From: Serilophus lunatus | Taxonomy: Eukaryota; Chordata; Aves; Passeriformes; Eurylaimidae | DNA length: 64,000 bases | Reading direction: 5' to 3' | Assembly: GCA_013399895.1 (NCBI GenBank) | Contig: VXBA01002640.1 | Location: 534,451-598,450 of the forward strand | Shown here: in pieces, positions 1-14,518 of the stretch | Position numbering within the stretch: position 1 is the first letter of the stretch | Layout of the letters: every line of letters starts with the position of its first letter | Translations under genes and position numbers: made by a program | Notes under the pieces: model-generated | Databases searched by the model: none | What the model was told of the DNA's origin: nothing | What the model saw: the letters and a program-made list of their open reading frames with translations, nothing else

Positions 1-2312
1 GGCACTGAATATCTTAGCATGATGTTAATGCATATCTTCTCCTCCTGATCAGTTACAGTCTTTACAGAAAACTCTTATTTCAGTACAGAAGTGACTGAAA
101 TTCTCTTTTTGTAAATTAAAAAAAAAAAAGAAGTAACAAAACTTTCCGTGTGGTTTTTGTAACGTTACATGCAAAAATACACAAAGATGGTAAGTACTTA
201 CAGGTCACTTCAGCGATAAAAGCCTCTCTGACTTCATACATAATTAGAGAATTATAGCACTGTTTAAGGAGCTGGACTGGAAACTAATTAAAAGAATTAT
301 CAGTCTCTCAGAGCTATATAGTTAAAGGCTTTAAAGTAATGGGATGCTGCTCATTCTGAAACTTTGCAGTATCACTTCATTGTCAAATAAGGATATTGAA
401 TTTACGCTATACAAGTTTTTTGGCTCAAAATTCAGTTAAAGTGTGCTGTCAGATGATTAGATGAAACAAATTCATTTCCAATTCACTGCAGTTTTGAAGT
501 TTCACAAAACCCAACAGTGTTTGACAGAGAAATGTAGGTTCCTTCCAAAAATTATACCTGTAGTTTAGAAATAGAATTCTCTGCCTTTGAGAGGCCCAAA
601 GGGCACAGCTTCCTACTGGTGTATCACAGGTGGGTGGGATATTTTGTTAGCAGAATTTGTTAACTGTTTTATAACACTTTTAAATTTTATAACATTGTCC
701 TTTTAAGAGGAAATTACTGCCTTTCCCACAATCAAAATGGAATTATTAAAGTGGGAAATTGGCCATGCTGCAACAGGACAGGACCTAAAATATACTTATG
801 TGGTTCTTACTATAACATAGGACCATGGGAAGATGCTGGAACATGACTTTGCTATCGTTGAGCTGGGGGATGTATCATCTAACCACACCCCACACCCCTC
901 TCTGGCTGTTGAATGAGAGAATACACATGTAAGGAAACAAAAATTAAGGAAATGGCTCTCCCTGGGGATGTAGCATTGTTAAATTGACCCCAAGCAGTTT
1001 TAGTAGATCTGTTTGTGGTTTCTTCCCTGTTTCAACCTTTAAAAAAAAGGTCACTACAATTCCTAGTAAGGAAAGACTCAGTTGGAGAAAGGAGTAAATA
1101 CCACTTTTCATGGTTTGTACCACATCATGTAAAAAAAATCAGTCATTAGTTCCGTGATTCACACTTAATTGCAAGAGACCAAAATAGCTTCCAAACATGA
1201 CCTAAAAAGTCACAGAAGATATTGTCAGGAATTCTCTTAAAGAACTGTATTATCGAGGTGGAAAATATTGATGAAGTGACACTTACACTACTCCATTGTT
1301 TTGACTCCTCTCATCTGAGAGGCAAAGTAAAGCCTCTGAATGTCCAGTGCTGTTTTCAAAGGCTGCTCAGAGAACCAAAGGCTAAGCACATTTGTCCTGG
1401 AGCTGGTTTTGGGCCTCCAGCGGTCACTGCTCTTCTGTGCTGTGCCCATGACACTGTTTATGAGGTATTTTTAGTGATTTATGAGTGTTGCTTTTAGAAA
1501 TCAGATCCTCTGGTAGCCTGTATGTTTACAGGACACTTACTGATGTGCTGAAATGCAGATTATGAGCTCCTACCATTGCTGGTGTTTTCAAACTTTCAAA
1601 GAGCTTTGTAAAGGATAGAGGAGTTATAAATGGTGGTGGTCAGGGAAGCAACTGCATCCTAGGAGTCACACTGGCAAACTTAATGGCTATGAGTGTTTTG
1701 TTTTCAAGTGAAAACGGTGATGAGGGAACCTGGCTAATTCCAGTCCTATAGTAATAGGTGCAAATGTTTAAATTGTTGAGAAATTACTTTAATCATTGAC
1801 ATTGTTTTCCATTTTTAAAGTGCGAATGTACAGTGACGTACAGCAACAATACGGAATTACAGGCAAAGTCAGGGGCAGTACCCTGCAGAGGAACAACCAG
1901 GACTGCATTGCTCACTGTCACTTCCAGACATCCATCCACATGGCTGGCACACCTGGACACCCACCCACTCACACATGGCCTCTGCCCACCCCCCTATTTT
2001 TACATTCTTTCTATATACAGATGTGTGGGGCTGTTCCACAGCACTTCCACGACAGCTGAATAATTGGATATGCACTTCCCTGGGTTTATGCAGTATTTTC
2101 CTTGCATTCTGTTCATGCTTCAGTAGTTTCTCTGGAATTTGACTGGGAATATGGGTAGTCCCTGCACTCGGCCACTCTTGTGCCATAAATCTGCTCCCTC
2201 CCTAGCTTCCTTCCCGTGCTGTCCTGACAAACCGTGCACAGATCCATTTCTTCGCCTGGGGCTAACATCAGGCAGGTCGGTGTCCCAGGGGAACAGACTG
2301 GTTGGAATCCAC
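1..2312 (-). other. ADRA1B 3' UTR and downstream flank
   Basis: Sequence downstream of the ADRA1B stop on the minus strand. I see no minus-strand AATAAA (TTTATT on the plus strand) in this stretch; the only common variant found is ATTAAA at 1793-1788. The 3' UTR therefore either ends near 1770 or runs out of the window. No other gene is visible; TTC1 is the expected next gene beyond the left edge by vertebrate synteny, but nothing here shows it. Confidence 0.6.
1788..1793 (-). promoter_or_regulatory. Candidate ADRA1B polyadenylation signal (ATTAAA)
   Basis: ATTAAA on the minus strand, about 520 bases after the ADRA1B stop. It is the only common hexamer I found between the stop and the left edge. 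The downstream minus-strand sequence has no strong GU-rich element, so use of this site is uncertain. Confidence 0.3.
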
Positions 2313-2875
2313 TCATTCCAGTGTGGTGTTTGCTCCACAGGCAGGTTTGCAGTTCAGTGTGTCACAGGTGGCCTCTCTGTCCCCCCTGCCGGCGCCTGGG
2401 CTGCCGGCTGGGACGTGTCCATTGCGTTCCGAGAAGAGGTTGAAGGTGAAGAACTGGCACGGCTCCTTTTGTCTGCTGCCATCCTGAAAAGGGCTCAGGA
2501 GGGAGCTGGAGTTTTTCCATTCCTGGAATGTGCACATCTCCAGATGAGGGTGAGTGATTTTGCTCACGTAGCCGGGGCTGGGAGATGCTGAGGATAATGT
2601 CCTCTGGCTGCCGCTCAGGAAACTCCCACTGTCATCCAGAGAGTCTTTCCTGGGGTGTTCAAAGGAGCACCGATTCCAGTTTCTGTAGCTGTAGGCCCAC
2701 CACCCCAGCTTCTTTCGACGGTGGCATTGGCATTTCAGGATCTGTATAAAAGCCCTCTTGAACTCTTTGCTTGAGCAAGGGTAGATGATGGGATTCAAGC
2801 AGCTGTTAAAGTAGCCAAGCCAAAATATCACCTTGAAGATTGTTTCAGGGGGCTTCAGAGCTGAAAACAGAGATC
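2313..2875 (-). CDS. ADRA1B: Alpha-1B adrenergic receptor, coding exon 2 (rest of codon 321 to residue 507, stop)
   Basis: Encodes extracellular loop 3, TM7, helix 8 and the cytoplasmic tail. The acceptor is a pyrimidine-rich stretch ending ctgaacag, with exonic sequence from 2875; GA completes the split glycine codon and reads SLFSALKPPE. TM7 spans about 333-354 and carries NPIIY at 348-352, the family NPxxY motif. C369 and C371 match the usual palmitoylation cysteines after helix 8. The phosphorylation-rich block RKDSLDDSGS, then SGSQRTL and SASPSPGY, is retained from mammalian ADRA1B. Oddities: the long arginine run of the human tail is replaced by a short HRRKK, and the protein ends TTLE at 507 residues instead of the human PGQF at 520. 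The stop is TGA at 2313-2315. Antisense ORFs over this exon are shadows. Confidence 0.96.
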
Positions 2876-5800
2876 CTGTTCAGAGGAAACAAGCAGAGAC
2901 AATATCTGAAATAACGGGTTTGTCTGCCTTTAGGAAGGGTGAATGTCCCATCAGATCACTGTTAGAACCTATGTATTAAAAATCTTTTATGTGTGTTGCT
3001 TTCATTTTTGGTCTTTTGTTACTAAAATGTTATTTTTGTTATTTTTAAAGATTATAAGGAAATGCTTTCCATCATCTGAGTGTTAAAGGAGGAAATAAAT
3101 TAATATAGGATTAAAAACTAAAAAGCATTTTATAGGTACACACCTACTGCACTAAAATCTAGTGATCCCAACAACAGATCAAACCTCTGTTGTCCAAGCT
3201 GTTGGACAAGGCACACATGGAATACTTCTGCAAAGGGCTTTAAAGGTCATTTTTGAAGGAAAAGATCTAAATGTTCCCAGACTTATTGGGAGGAGTGTGT
3301 CCAGACATAGCTTATAACTTCTAATACACTCTTTGGCAGCTTCCAATTTATCCAATTTATTATTTTTCCCTCCATTTATCCAGATCGTTATCATAGTACA
3401 GACCTCTTGAAACCTGGTGTTAGCTGTGGAACTTCCCATATCTCAGGCATTCATAAAAATGGTGTAACCCAAAATAAGAACACTTCCTCTTCTGTTCACA
3501 ACCAAATAATTGCCCTAGCGAGTCTGCCCAACTGAAAAACTCCTACTGGGAAATCCATTTCCTGTACTTTTAGTGTTAAAAACATGTAATTAATCAGCTA
3601 AATTTAGCAAATGGGGCTGTGGAAAAGAATGTGTGACGTTTTTTAAAGCAGAACAGGCATTCAGCAGTTACCCAGCTGGGTAAACACCTTTGTGTCTGGC
3701 TCAGTCAAGGAGTGGGGATTCAGGAGAGAATTCTCATGTCACGAACCGGAGTTTGATTTGAAGAGATTTTCAAATGGAAGGTGACACCCCAGCCTGGATG
3801 TCATATCGTGACCTTTTCCACTGGAGTGGTTTAGGATTTACTGGGCTGTGAAAGCAGCTGAGTCAGTTGTGTCTGTCAGATGCCTGAGTGGGGAGGGATG
3901 TGATTCTGGGCATATTTCCCATCTCACAGCAATGTGGAGGTCACGGCTTGAGACTCAAAACTATGCACTTCCTATCCTCTTGGGTAAACTGCCCTTCCGT
4001 GCCACAGCAGATGCAGCCCAGTGTGTCTGGGTGGCAATGCTGGGCTCCTGCTCCCTGCAGGGCTCGAAGCCTCCTCAGCCCACTGGAATCCAGTATGTGC
4101 CATTCCTCACACATCCACTGCCTTCCTCAGGGTGCCAACTGCTCCCTGAGCTGGCTTGGAGGGGAAAATAAGATGCTGAGCTGGCATCAGCTCTGTGGAA
4201 AGACTTCCTCATGAGTAGGAGTCAGGAAAAGTCCTGTGAATCCAGAATCATAGATCAGATTCATAGAATCACCCTGTCAGTGTTTGGGAATGGTGCCAGC
4301 TAGAACTAGCTCTGCTCATTGCCTCGGAGCTAAAGGAACATGCTGGCCAAGGGAGGGTTTACATGACAAGGTTCAGAGGAGTTCTTCATGACTCCTGCAC
4401 TTTACTGATTTTTACTCAATGTCCTTGAAGCTGAACCCACGTCCCCCATGACTGTGTTGCTGATAATGATTTGTAGGGTTTAACTGATGCCTTTTCTTTC
4501 CAGCTGATCCCACCTCTGTTCTCATTGATGCTGTGGGAAGCAGAGAGTACAATGTGTCCCACATCAGAGAAACCATGAAATGCATTTCACAGATTTCCAA
4601 CAGATAAATCAATGCAAGCACCTAAACCTGTTTCGTGAATGTTACATACTCTTTGATGAAAGATTTAGAGATAATTCATGTGATTCTATAGAATGAGCCA
4701 TTAAATAGCTGCCACATTCTTACAAAGCTTTAGGAAAAGTTGATCTGACTATATAGATGCAGCCCAAATGAGGAAAATGCTACAAAGTCTTCCATGTGCA
4801 CTGCTGCAAACCTTTTCAGGATTAATTTTGTAAATGATAATTGCTAATATTTTTCTTTCAGTTTAGAGAAAAGCGAAGCTTTGTGACTTTACACAACAAG
4901 TACAAAGCACTATAATGTACAACATGGAACTTTTTGGAGTTCACACTAATAAATTTCTTAAATTTTTTTCTGTTAGTCCTTTAAAATATAACTGACTTTT
5001 AGCTTTAAAGTCCAGTAAACCTGGTGAAATGGCTCAAGAGCCCTTATTTTTTCTTATTTATAAAAGTAGAATGCACAATGGTGAATTTTTCCACTCAGTT
5101 CATTTGCCTTTCTCTCAAACTGTAACAACTGAGAATCTATAGGACTTTCCTGTACCAAATTTAAATATATTTTGGGCAGCTTAAATGTGGACAGAGAAAA
5201 CTGGTCAGAGAAACTATGATACAGTTTTCAATAAAATAAAATAAATAATTATGGAATTTTACTGAGAAATTTTGCAAAATTCTCTGAGGGCAAATAAGTG
5301 AAGGACCAGAGAGGAAAACTGGGCACCAAAGCAGATAAATGAGTGCTTGTATAATCTGTATTGCACAAGAGCCAACACTTACTACTGAAATGCAAAGCAT
5401 TTCTACTGTTGTAGCTAAATGCTGATCTTTAATTTTAAATATGTATACGCATATATTTAATAACAACAATACCTCTTATTTAGTTGCATTAACCTGTTAG
5501 GAGCAAACAACTGTGGGCTGTTTTGGTACCTTGATCAAATGATAAAGCAAAGCCTACTAGACATACTCTAAACAAACTAATACTTCCTGATTTAATCTCC
5601 AACTACTTTCCCATCACAGTCTGATAAAGAGGTTAATTATTTCCCTGTACTGATTAACATTGCTCTTCAAAATACCTGGAAAAATTTGCATACTATTATC
5701 TCCTCAGTGATGTATTTGTGATGGGGTAGCCAGAGTGACTTCCCTACTCACCCTGATTGCTCAGCTGATGATTCCTGTTTCACAGCTTCACTCTAAGAGG

Positions 5801-8800
5801 ATGTGTATTTTTTTCTTCACTTTTATTTCTCTGCACTAACCTCTGTGATTTATTTAACATAACACCACAATCTTACTTCTGATGGCACCACTGACACCAG
5901 TGAAATTTTTACAAAGCCTGTGTCTGGAACAAATGGAGAACAGGAAATGTATGAGAAAATCAATCGACTTTATGAGTTTTGATTGATCAGTTCTTTGACC
6001 ACACTCATCAGACCTGATAAGAGTTGTTCAGTTTGGAAATACACTGAGCAATAGCAAATATCATAAAAGGAAATGAAGAAGTATTTTATTTAGTAAAAGC
6101 TAATTTCACCTAGGGTCTGGCTGTTTGTTTTATAATGAATGCTTTTTTACAGAAAAAGTAATTCAAGCATCCTAATGAAATTAGGGAATATTGTGGGAAA
6201 CAATTTACCATATTAATTGTCCTCACATATTCTGCAGAATGTCTGGCCAGAACATCAATGAGATACTAAAATTCAGAGTTCATTGGAGTTAGTGGAAGTT
6301 CTTGAAAGCCTTTGTGAAGGCTCATGAGAACTTCAGTGGACGTGGGAAGAGACCTGTAATTACTCACAGAATCATCAATTCTGTTCAGAGTCAAGTATTT
6401 GATATTAGATTAGATAACAGCTGGGCAGAAGTACTGTGATTTCCCTGGATTTAAGAACAAGTCACTGCAGATGAGTTTTGGGTTGTCAGGTATTGTTTTC
6501 TGCACATTACGAAAGAATCACATTTCAAAATCCTCTAAATCCTCCTTTTCTTAGATGAGAGAGCCAACCTGGAAGGCCTGTGTATTCTGTTTTCTGGAAC
6601 AAATACAACATCTGGTTTTACTGCAACATAATGGCCTGGAGTTGCTTAAGTGCTTTGCTGTGTGTCCGTGTGGATATTCCAGCGACAGTGACTAGAGAGC
6701 TCTACCACAGGGCTTTGTCATTGTATGAAGGTTAAAGATAAGCCACAAAATTTGAAACTCCATGTCTCTATTGATTACAGGTTTCCAAATTTGAAACACT
6801 GACTGGGGATATTCTGGAGAGAAAATCAACTTCTTGTTGGAACACCATAAAATTGAAATAGTGTGAGAATTGGCAGTTAGTATTTGGAAGTTTAGTTAGA
6901 GAGTCTGATCAGATTCTAATGGTGAGGATAACTTTGGAAGGCAAACTTATCCTCTTATTTCAGAGGAGATTTCATCTTGGTTCAGATTGGAGCCGTTCTG
7001 ACTGGAGTTAAATCTGAGCGTTTCAACATTCTCCACAAGAAAAAATTCCAATGTTTTAAATATTGCTGTAGTGAGGGAAAGCGTTGCAAAATACCAAATG
7101 ATAACAGATGAATTCTGAAACATGGAAAACAGGAAGCTTCACCAATATCAAACCCTGTCTCAATCTGTTCTGCAGAACACAGCTTGTGCAAAAATGTGTA
7201 ATGCTCTGTGAGAAATCTGTTTTATGATGGAATTCAATCTTCCTATGAAAAAAAGTGCCTTGGTCAGATTTGAGTGGTCAGCAGGAGACATTCCCAGTGC
7301 TTGGCTGTGGGCGGCTGCTGAGGGTCTGGCTGGGAACCTCCTCTTCTCCCCCGTGTTCCTGCTGTGATTCCTGCAGCAGCTGGGACTGCTGGAAGCTGCT
7401 CATGGCTGAGTTACAGCCACTGCGTGCACAGCTAGTAAAATTTTCCCTGTAGAAGCAATAATCTGCCTCTGCCCAGAGTTGTTAGGAGTTTAGAGAAAGG
7501 ATGTGGTCGTCTTTTATTTAAGCTTTTGTGCTCCTTTTCACCACACGCTTCTCCAAGTCAGCGTGCCAAAGTTTTAAAGCTAATTGGATTTCTAGAGCTC
7601 CTGGTTTCTTCCCTTCCAGCATCCAGTGTTTGTTTACATTCCCTTGGACTTATTTAATATAGGAAAAAAGCCCTCACAGTTTACAAACAGTAGAGGATGA
7701 AATAGAGAGCATCGTTATAAAATTAGGAGTTGATCATGCTGGGAGGGAGTGCAGGCCTTCTGGAGAAGAGGATTAGGATAACAGTGAAAACAGTTAGAAA
7801 ACAGTGAAAAAAGATCCTGAGAAATAGGAAAGCATCCAAAATCAGCAGAATAAAATTCAATACAGAAAATGAAAGATGGTTAAATTATAATTATTACAAA
7901 TAAATAACAATGGGTAGTGTTTGGTTATGGTTTTTGAGCATGTTGGTGTCTCTGTGGGAAGCTTCGGGCTGCACATCCCAGCATTGCCTGGGCTGCCATG
8001 CTGGAGGACAATCCCAGGAACCTGGCAGTCACCAACACACTGCTCCTGTTTTTGTGGGTATCTTCTTTGTTTGTGTGTGGGGGGGGCCACTTGGTTGTTG
8101 AGGTAGGAGAAATATCAAACAAGCAATAGCTGAGTGGGCAATAATGTTGTCAAGGATATGATGAGAGAAACAGAAATACAAATATTATGATGTTGCAAGT
8201 CCAGCAGTTGTCGTTCTTCATTGCAGCAATAGGTACATTATGTATATCACAGAATTAGAAAATGGTTGGGTTAGAAAGGACCTTAAAGCTCATCTCATTC
8301 CAACCCCCTGCCATGGGCAGGGACACTTTCTACTAGACCAGGTTGCTCAGTGGTCCTAAATGCCCTGGTTGTGAGGAATTTCTGTCCTAGAACTGACTAC
8401 CTAGAGCAGTTTCCTCATATTTCAGATGAACAAATTACTTATATGAGACCAGCATGAACTTCATTCACAGTGGCTCAAATTTGAGAGGTTTTTAATGGCT
8501 CCAAACCCAGAAGTCATCTGGAATGCACAAAATAAAAACAGGACTTTACCTCCCTTAAAAGAGTACAGAGTTGCTACATCTTTTTGTATTACAGGCAGAA
8601 CAGTTATATTTGCATCTCTAAGGGGACAGTGCCTGTGTATTTAACCTCAGAATTAACATCACCTCTCAATCCAGAGGAGCTGACTCACACTATTGAGAGA
8701 ACTCACTTGTACTTAAATTGTGTTGCCCTCACGTAAGTAGTGGAAAATCAAGATCAATTTTGCCAAGAATCTTCTTTGGTACTTTAGAACTGAGAGTAGA

Positions 8801-11800
8801 CAGGGACAGAAACATGGCATTATTGTTGTTACTATTTTGCCCAAAAGAATTACAAACTTCTGCAGCTTCCTAACTTGACAGAATATGGGCCAAGTTTATT
8901 CTTGTTTTGCAAAAGATTAGCTGATTGAAGGAGTCTAGGAAATCTTATCTGAGTCTGCTGACATTTTATTTTTTATACTTAAATATCTGCAGTTACTGAA
9001 CACGTTTTGGTGTTGATTTCTCCCCTTCTGACTCGTGGCTGAGACAATCTGTCTTGGCCATTGTTGGTAGGTAACAGGCCTCTAGCACAGAATTGAATAA
9101 CACAGCTGCAAAGGTGCTGCATGAGCTTCCACTGCAGTTTTTCTCTTTTGTCACGCAGAGATGGTTATTGCTTTCTAGTTTCTAGGGATCACCTGGATGT
9201 CCATCAAGATAGCTCAAATCCTTGCAGTTGTCTGTGCAGGAGTAATTTAGTAAATATGTGAAAAACCGCCTCAATTTTTGTTTGTGTCAGTATTTCACAG
9301 TTGGGTGCCCTAAAGCATCTGAGACTCTGAGGTGTGGCCTCGATGCTTTAGGAATTGTGTGACCTAACTCAGTGCTTTCCTCATGATCACCAACCTCAGC
9401 AGTAGCACAAGTGTTTGCAAAAGGACCTTGTTTCTAACTGCCTTGCTGAAAGCAATGTTTCCCCTGAAATGATCCCTTCTCTCCTGTCTTTGATTTCAAA
9501 CGTTTTGAGATTTCCCGTGGCTGCCCAGTGGCTCAATCCTGAATTGTTTTTTCCTTGGAGCTTTCTGACCACCTGAGGTAGGAGTTGCTGCCATCCCTGA
9601 GGCTGAATAGTCAACATGAGCTGATTTCTCTGTACTTTCTCGTGTTTGTTTTTGTAAGACAGTACACTGTCAGATTTCCCTTTGCTCCCGACATGCAAAT
9701 CAAAAGCCTACAGAGGAAATACCCTGGAATTTGTGTGGTTTCACCTGCTTTGATAACAAATAACTTTGTTCTAAAACCCAGAAGTCTGTAAGTGACTGGT
9801 AGTTGACATCCTTTGCAAAGCAAAAGGCTTAAACTAAGGCTTAAGGGAAGCTTTTTCAGTGGGAAAATGAGTCATCTTGAAATAATCTGATCCTTCTCAC
9901 ATGACAAAACATGCTGTACTGGTCGGTAAACGCCTTTCTGATATTTAATTGTGCAGTTCCTGCTGTCACCTGTGCCACTGAGCTGTGCCCAAAGGTTGAC
10001 CTGCCAGCGGGCAGAGGGGCAGGTTGGCACATATATCAGCAATTTGTATGGATTCTGGGTAACTATTAACTGGAGGACATCCAGTCTAGGGAGCTGGACT
10101 GGTTAGGGAGGGGAAGAGGGTGCAAGGTTAAAATGAGGCAGAAGACAAACCAGGCCTAAAGCCTTGCAGAAAGCAGAAGCCAGTAACATTGACAGCAACT
10201 GGAAGTGTTTCCCATGGGAAACTAAGGGGCCTGATTTGGTATTTTGGTGCAGAGATGCAGAGGTTGGCCTCATGTAACATAAATCTACATTTTGTACTCA
10301 AATAACATTTTATTTTAAGAATAATTTTGTGTTGGCTGACCTGTACCACACAGAACGTTTTTAGGTACTTTTTTATTATTTTACAGAGAGGTTTCAAAAG
10401 CTTAATACAGAAAGATACTCAAACCAGTTGTATCTTCATCCTGGGGCTCCTGGGACCTTGTCCCACTGTCAGATAAGTTACAAGAACTTTGTTTCTGACT
10501 TCAGTGGATAAGATCCCAGGTTTTGTGGGAGGAGGACTTAGACTCTGAACTGCTCTGCTGATGTTCACTGGGGTTAAGCAGTACCTGGGGAAGTTAATGG
10601 CCCTGGCTAAAGTTGTGGAGATGGTAATTTTTCCCTTCATGGGGATGGATGTGTCTGGGAGAAGACTGACAAGCCCAGATCTGTATTAACAGGAATGAGA
10701 GTAAACCTTTACTCAGTAGCTGAGGGGAAACACATGATGCTTCATTTTGGATTAATTTGTTTAGTAAAGGTAATGCCATGGAATTGGATATGCCATTGTT
10801 TAAAAGAAAGTGTTTTGATGAATATTACCTTGTTTCTGTCAGGCTCTAGTCTTTAAATAAAAAGAATCTATTTTACTTATAATTATTCAGCAATGCATGT
10901 TTAATGTAGTCCTGATGCCTAAGAAAGCAATTTTATGAGGGGGATGGAAAGAAACATTCATTTGAAAGAAGCAAGATATTTACTCTTCAAAGTTGAGTCA
11001 CTGAATTTATGGCACAAGAAGTTCTCTCAAAGAACCATGTCTTTAGTTTATTTTTTACGTTGTATGACAAATAATTTTGAGTGTCAAGATAACTGTTTAC
11101 AAAGCCACAGAGTGTTTATAAATGTGTGCAACAAGGATGTTCTGTAGAACCATGGTTGTCTGGAAAGAAATCCAGCAGCTACAGGAATAAGAACAAATTT
11201 CTCACATGATTCTCTTTGATATCAGTTTTGCTGCATCTTCAGGTGTTTCACATTGAAGAGAGAATGGTTCAGTGCTACAAAACCAGACTGGGGGCAATTC
11301 TTCGTGCTGGTCCTTTAATGATGCTCAGTCCATCATGGTGTCAGTGCTGTAATTCCCCGTGCTGTGTGTACAGAGCTCTGCAGGGTTTTCCTTTGCAAAG
11401 CCTTTGGATTTTTGCTTGAAAAACACCCTGTAAGTGTTAATATTATTTCTTTTAATTTGTCACAGAATATTTATTCAAGCACTAGGGCTGCTTTCAGCAC
11501 CACATCTGTTCCCAGTACATATCTGCCACCTGATGCAATAATCCTCTGTCTGGAATATCAAAATGGAATATATTGAAATGCTAGAGTGGTAGAATAATTA
11601 CTTTGTCTGGGAAACTAGTAGAAGAGCTAAGAATAATTTTAACATGGAGGAAACTCCACTACATATAATCAGATTTGACAAGACATGGGTCTTTGGTGCT
11701 GCAGAAATAACATTTACCAACTTTCAAATGTTTTGTGATTGGATCCACAGAAATCCAGAGCTGCTCTGTAATACCATTCTGCAGAGTCATGGCATTACTG

Positions 11801-14518
11801 AGGGAAAAAGGGAGGAGAAGAAAATTAAATAGTAAAGATGCAGGTGTGAAGGTACAATTTGGGTTAATGGTGCAAATATAAGGTTGAGAAATGGAGGCTA
11901 AGGAATTTATCATTGCAATAAGTGGAGGTGAGAATCTAGTCTGGACAGTCCAGGACTCCTATGGAGGGCTTGGGAAACCATCAATACCTTTTGGTTTCTA
12001 CAGTTTGCCTATCGCAGAAATTGAATTCAGGTCCTTAGGGGGCTTTTTGAAAGCATTTTTAATAGCATTTAATTTAATCTTGTGTCTTCAAAACACAAAG
12101 CAAAATGTTTCTGTTATGAAGAGTGCAGCAGAGAGAAATCTCCTTAAGGATTCTTTCTCCACTGCTTTATCCTCTCCTGCAGGTAAGAACAGCTGCATTA
12201 TGCAAGTCAGGGAAAGGGCTTTTCCCCACTTGTTTCAGTGAGCAGTGCTTTAGTCATACCTAACATCATTAATTAACTCTGCACTGATACACAGAGATAA
12301 AAAATATGGAATTCTGGAGTGTGCTGCATAATAAATTAAAACAACAAAAAAAAAAGATCAGAGACAAGAAACAAAACCAGCCCAATTCCTAGTCTGCAGA
12401 ACAGAGGTAAAAGCGCCTCCTATTTAAATGCATTTGGATGCTGTCTTGGATACCATGGATACCTTTCCCCCCTTTTTAGACAGAGGATTTCTAGACAGGG
12501 AACAGGAAAGCCAGAAGTCTCTACTGCAATGCCCAGATGCAGATTTTTTCACTCCTCTGACTGACACACTCTCCTCAACTCTTTCTGCCCCTCAGCTCTG
12601 TGGGTGCCAAGTGCTCCCAGCAGTGACATAAGTGTGTTGGGGTTGCAGTTCTGTGTTGGGTCAGAGCCCCAGCAGTGGGTTTAACTCCCAACCCACCCAG
12701 CCCCTCTGCCAGACACACTGTGCTGTGCTGGAGGCTCCCAGCCTGCCACCCCACTGGACATGATTTATAAGGGAGATAAAATCATATTCTGGCAAACAAT
12801 AAATTCTCCACTCAAGTGTCCTAAACAACGACTCACTAAACCTGCCAGGGAAGCCCAGGGGTTTTGAAATAACTTCTCAAAGGGAAAACTGACACTCTTT
12901 TAAGAAAATCGTTTGTTTCTCATATTGCTTCTACCCTGTGACCATAGTGTTTCTATTGGACTGCTCTGCATCTGTGTTGGGTGAGGAGTGTCAGGAGCTG
13001 CTGGTTCCTGATAGCTACAAACATGCTCGGCTGCATTCATATTTGCTTATTTTTTCTTCAATAATTCAAAATCGAGGAGGGAATCTACTTTATCAGGGTA
13101 TCATGACCTACCAGCTACATCTCTAGTACTACCACTGGTACCGCTGGTGGAAATATGTATCTGTCAACAGATGAGTCTTTTTACAATAGTTGAAGACTTG
13201 CTCTGTGTTATAAAATTTCTTTAAGAGCCAGCACAAGGACTTAAGCTTCAGTAGCCAAAGAGAACTTTATTCACAATTCTCCTGCTGTTTGGAATTTTCC
13301 ACATCCTTAACATTACCTTTATGCAGATCTTGAATTGTAAAGACTTTAAAGTTTAGGATGCAATAAAGTAGAGATTACAAAGTTGCCCTGCAGTAGCTGA
13401 AGTTGTCCTGCAGTGAAGATTCTAGTTTAAATGACATTACACATCCACTGATATTGTAATTTTGTAACACTGCACCACAACCAGGTTGCTGAACTCAGTC
13501 TAAGAGAGTGTCTAAAAATATTCGCTTACCACTCAATCAGAAATGTGTTGGTAGAGTAACTAAGTAAACACAATGCAGGACATTTAAAAAGGCTTTTTCT
13601 CCCCTTTCTTTTTCCAGCTCCTTCCGTATTTAGGCTGCCAGATTGTCTCTGTCCCAGAGAAATGAATTTTGGACAGATATTTTTGAGAGCTTAGTAATTC
13701 AATGTCTTGAGATACTCCACTTCAGGGGCAGTGTTATTATTAGAAACAATACAAGCAAATGCCACAAGGATTTGGGAACATAGAGCAATGTGTTAAGGCT
13801 ACATTAAATGATTTAATAATATTTTAAAGTTGAAAGTGCACAAAGTGGCTGCCAAAAGCATGGCAGTGTCCTGAAATGCCTGAACTAAGACCTATTGAAA
13901 CCAGTGAGAGCTTTTTTGTGGGGATCTATGGGGATCTTCATGTCTCTGCTTTTGGAATTTGGTCAGCAACATTTGAACTGAGAACTAGAACTTAGAATTT
14001 TTTCAGCTTTCCAAAGCTCAGGAGAGCTTTGCATCTCATCATTAGATCAGGTTCATTTTTGTTTTTATTTCAGACACCTAATAATGCCTGTTATAGCTCA
14101 GACATTGAGCAGAGAACTGAACCAAGAGCATTGCAGTGCTGAAACTCTCTCTGTTCTTTTCTAGGAGTTTTGGAAAGCATTCTATGGCAATGTTTCTGTA
14201 ACCTAATTCAATTCAAATGAAAAACATATAGGGGGATTTAATATATAACCTTCGTTGATAATGTCCCCTGGTTTAATATCCTCTCATCACTGAGTATTCC
14301 AGGTGAGCAGCTTTCTGCAGGCTGCACACATCACAAAGTTTTAGCAGGACTCTTTGCAAAAGCCAACATCAGGAGTTCTCTTCCTTTCACCTGTTCACTG
14401 CAGTTCTCACAACAGTATCTACTTCTCATTCATCTGATTTTTAATATAGTATTTCTGTACTTCCCAACTAATCCACTTTCCTCCCCTTCCCCTCACAACC
14501 CCCTGATTACCAACTTAC
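2876..14518 (-). other. ADRA1B: ADRA1B intron
   Basis: An 11,643-base phase-1 intron with donor GTAAGT (14518-14513) and acceptor AG (2877-2876), located at the end of TM6, the conserved intron position of alpha-1 adrenergic receptors. No internal exon is evident. It contains one recognisable CR1 fragment near 8247-8395. The rest is AT-rich unique-looking sequence with no convincing gene or RNA; ORFs inside it are short and lack family resemblance. Confidence 0.93.
8247..8395 (-). mobile_element. CR1 LINE fragment in ADRA1B intron
   Basis: Matches the 3' part of avian CR1 in reverse orientation: tcacagaat at the element 3' end, then rttgggttagaaaggacctt-type sequence, ccaaccccctgccatgggca and actagaccaggttgctca. 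The right boundary is vague. It is 5'-truncated, as most CR1 copies are, so it cannot move itself. Confidence 0.85.

Noticed and set aside
2139..2591. 150-codon plus-strand ORF
   Set aside because: Antisense shadow of ADRA1B exon 2 and its 3' UTR; no resemblance to a known protein.
4240..4290. agaatcatagatcagattcatagaatca as CR1 terminal repeats
   Set aside because: No CR1 body on either side; the match is limited to a common octamer-like phrase.
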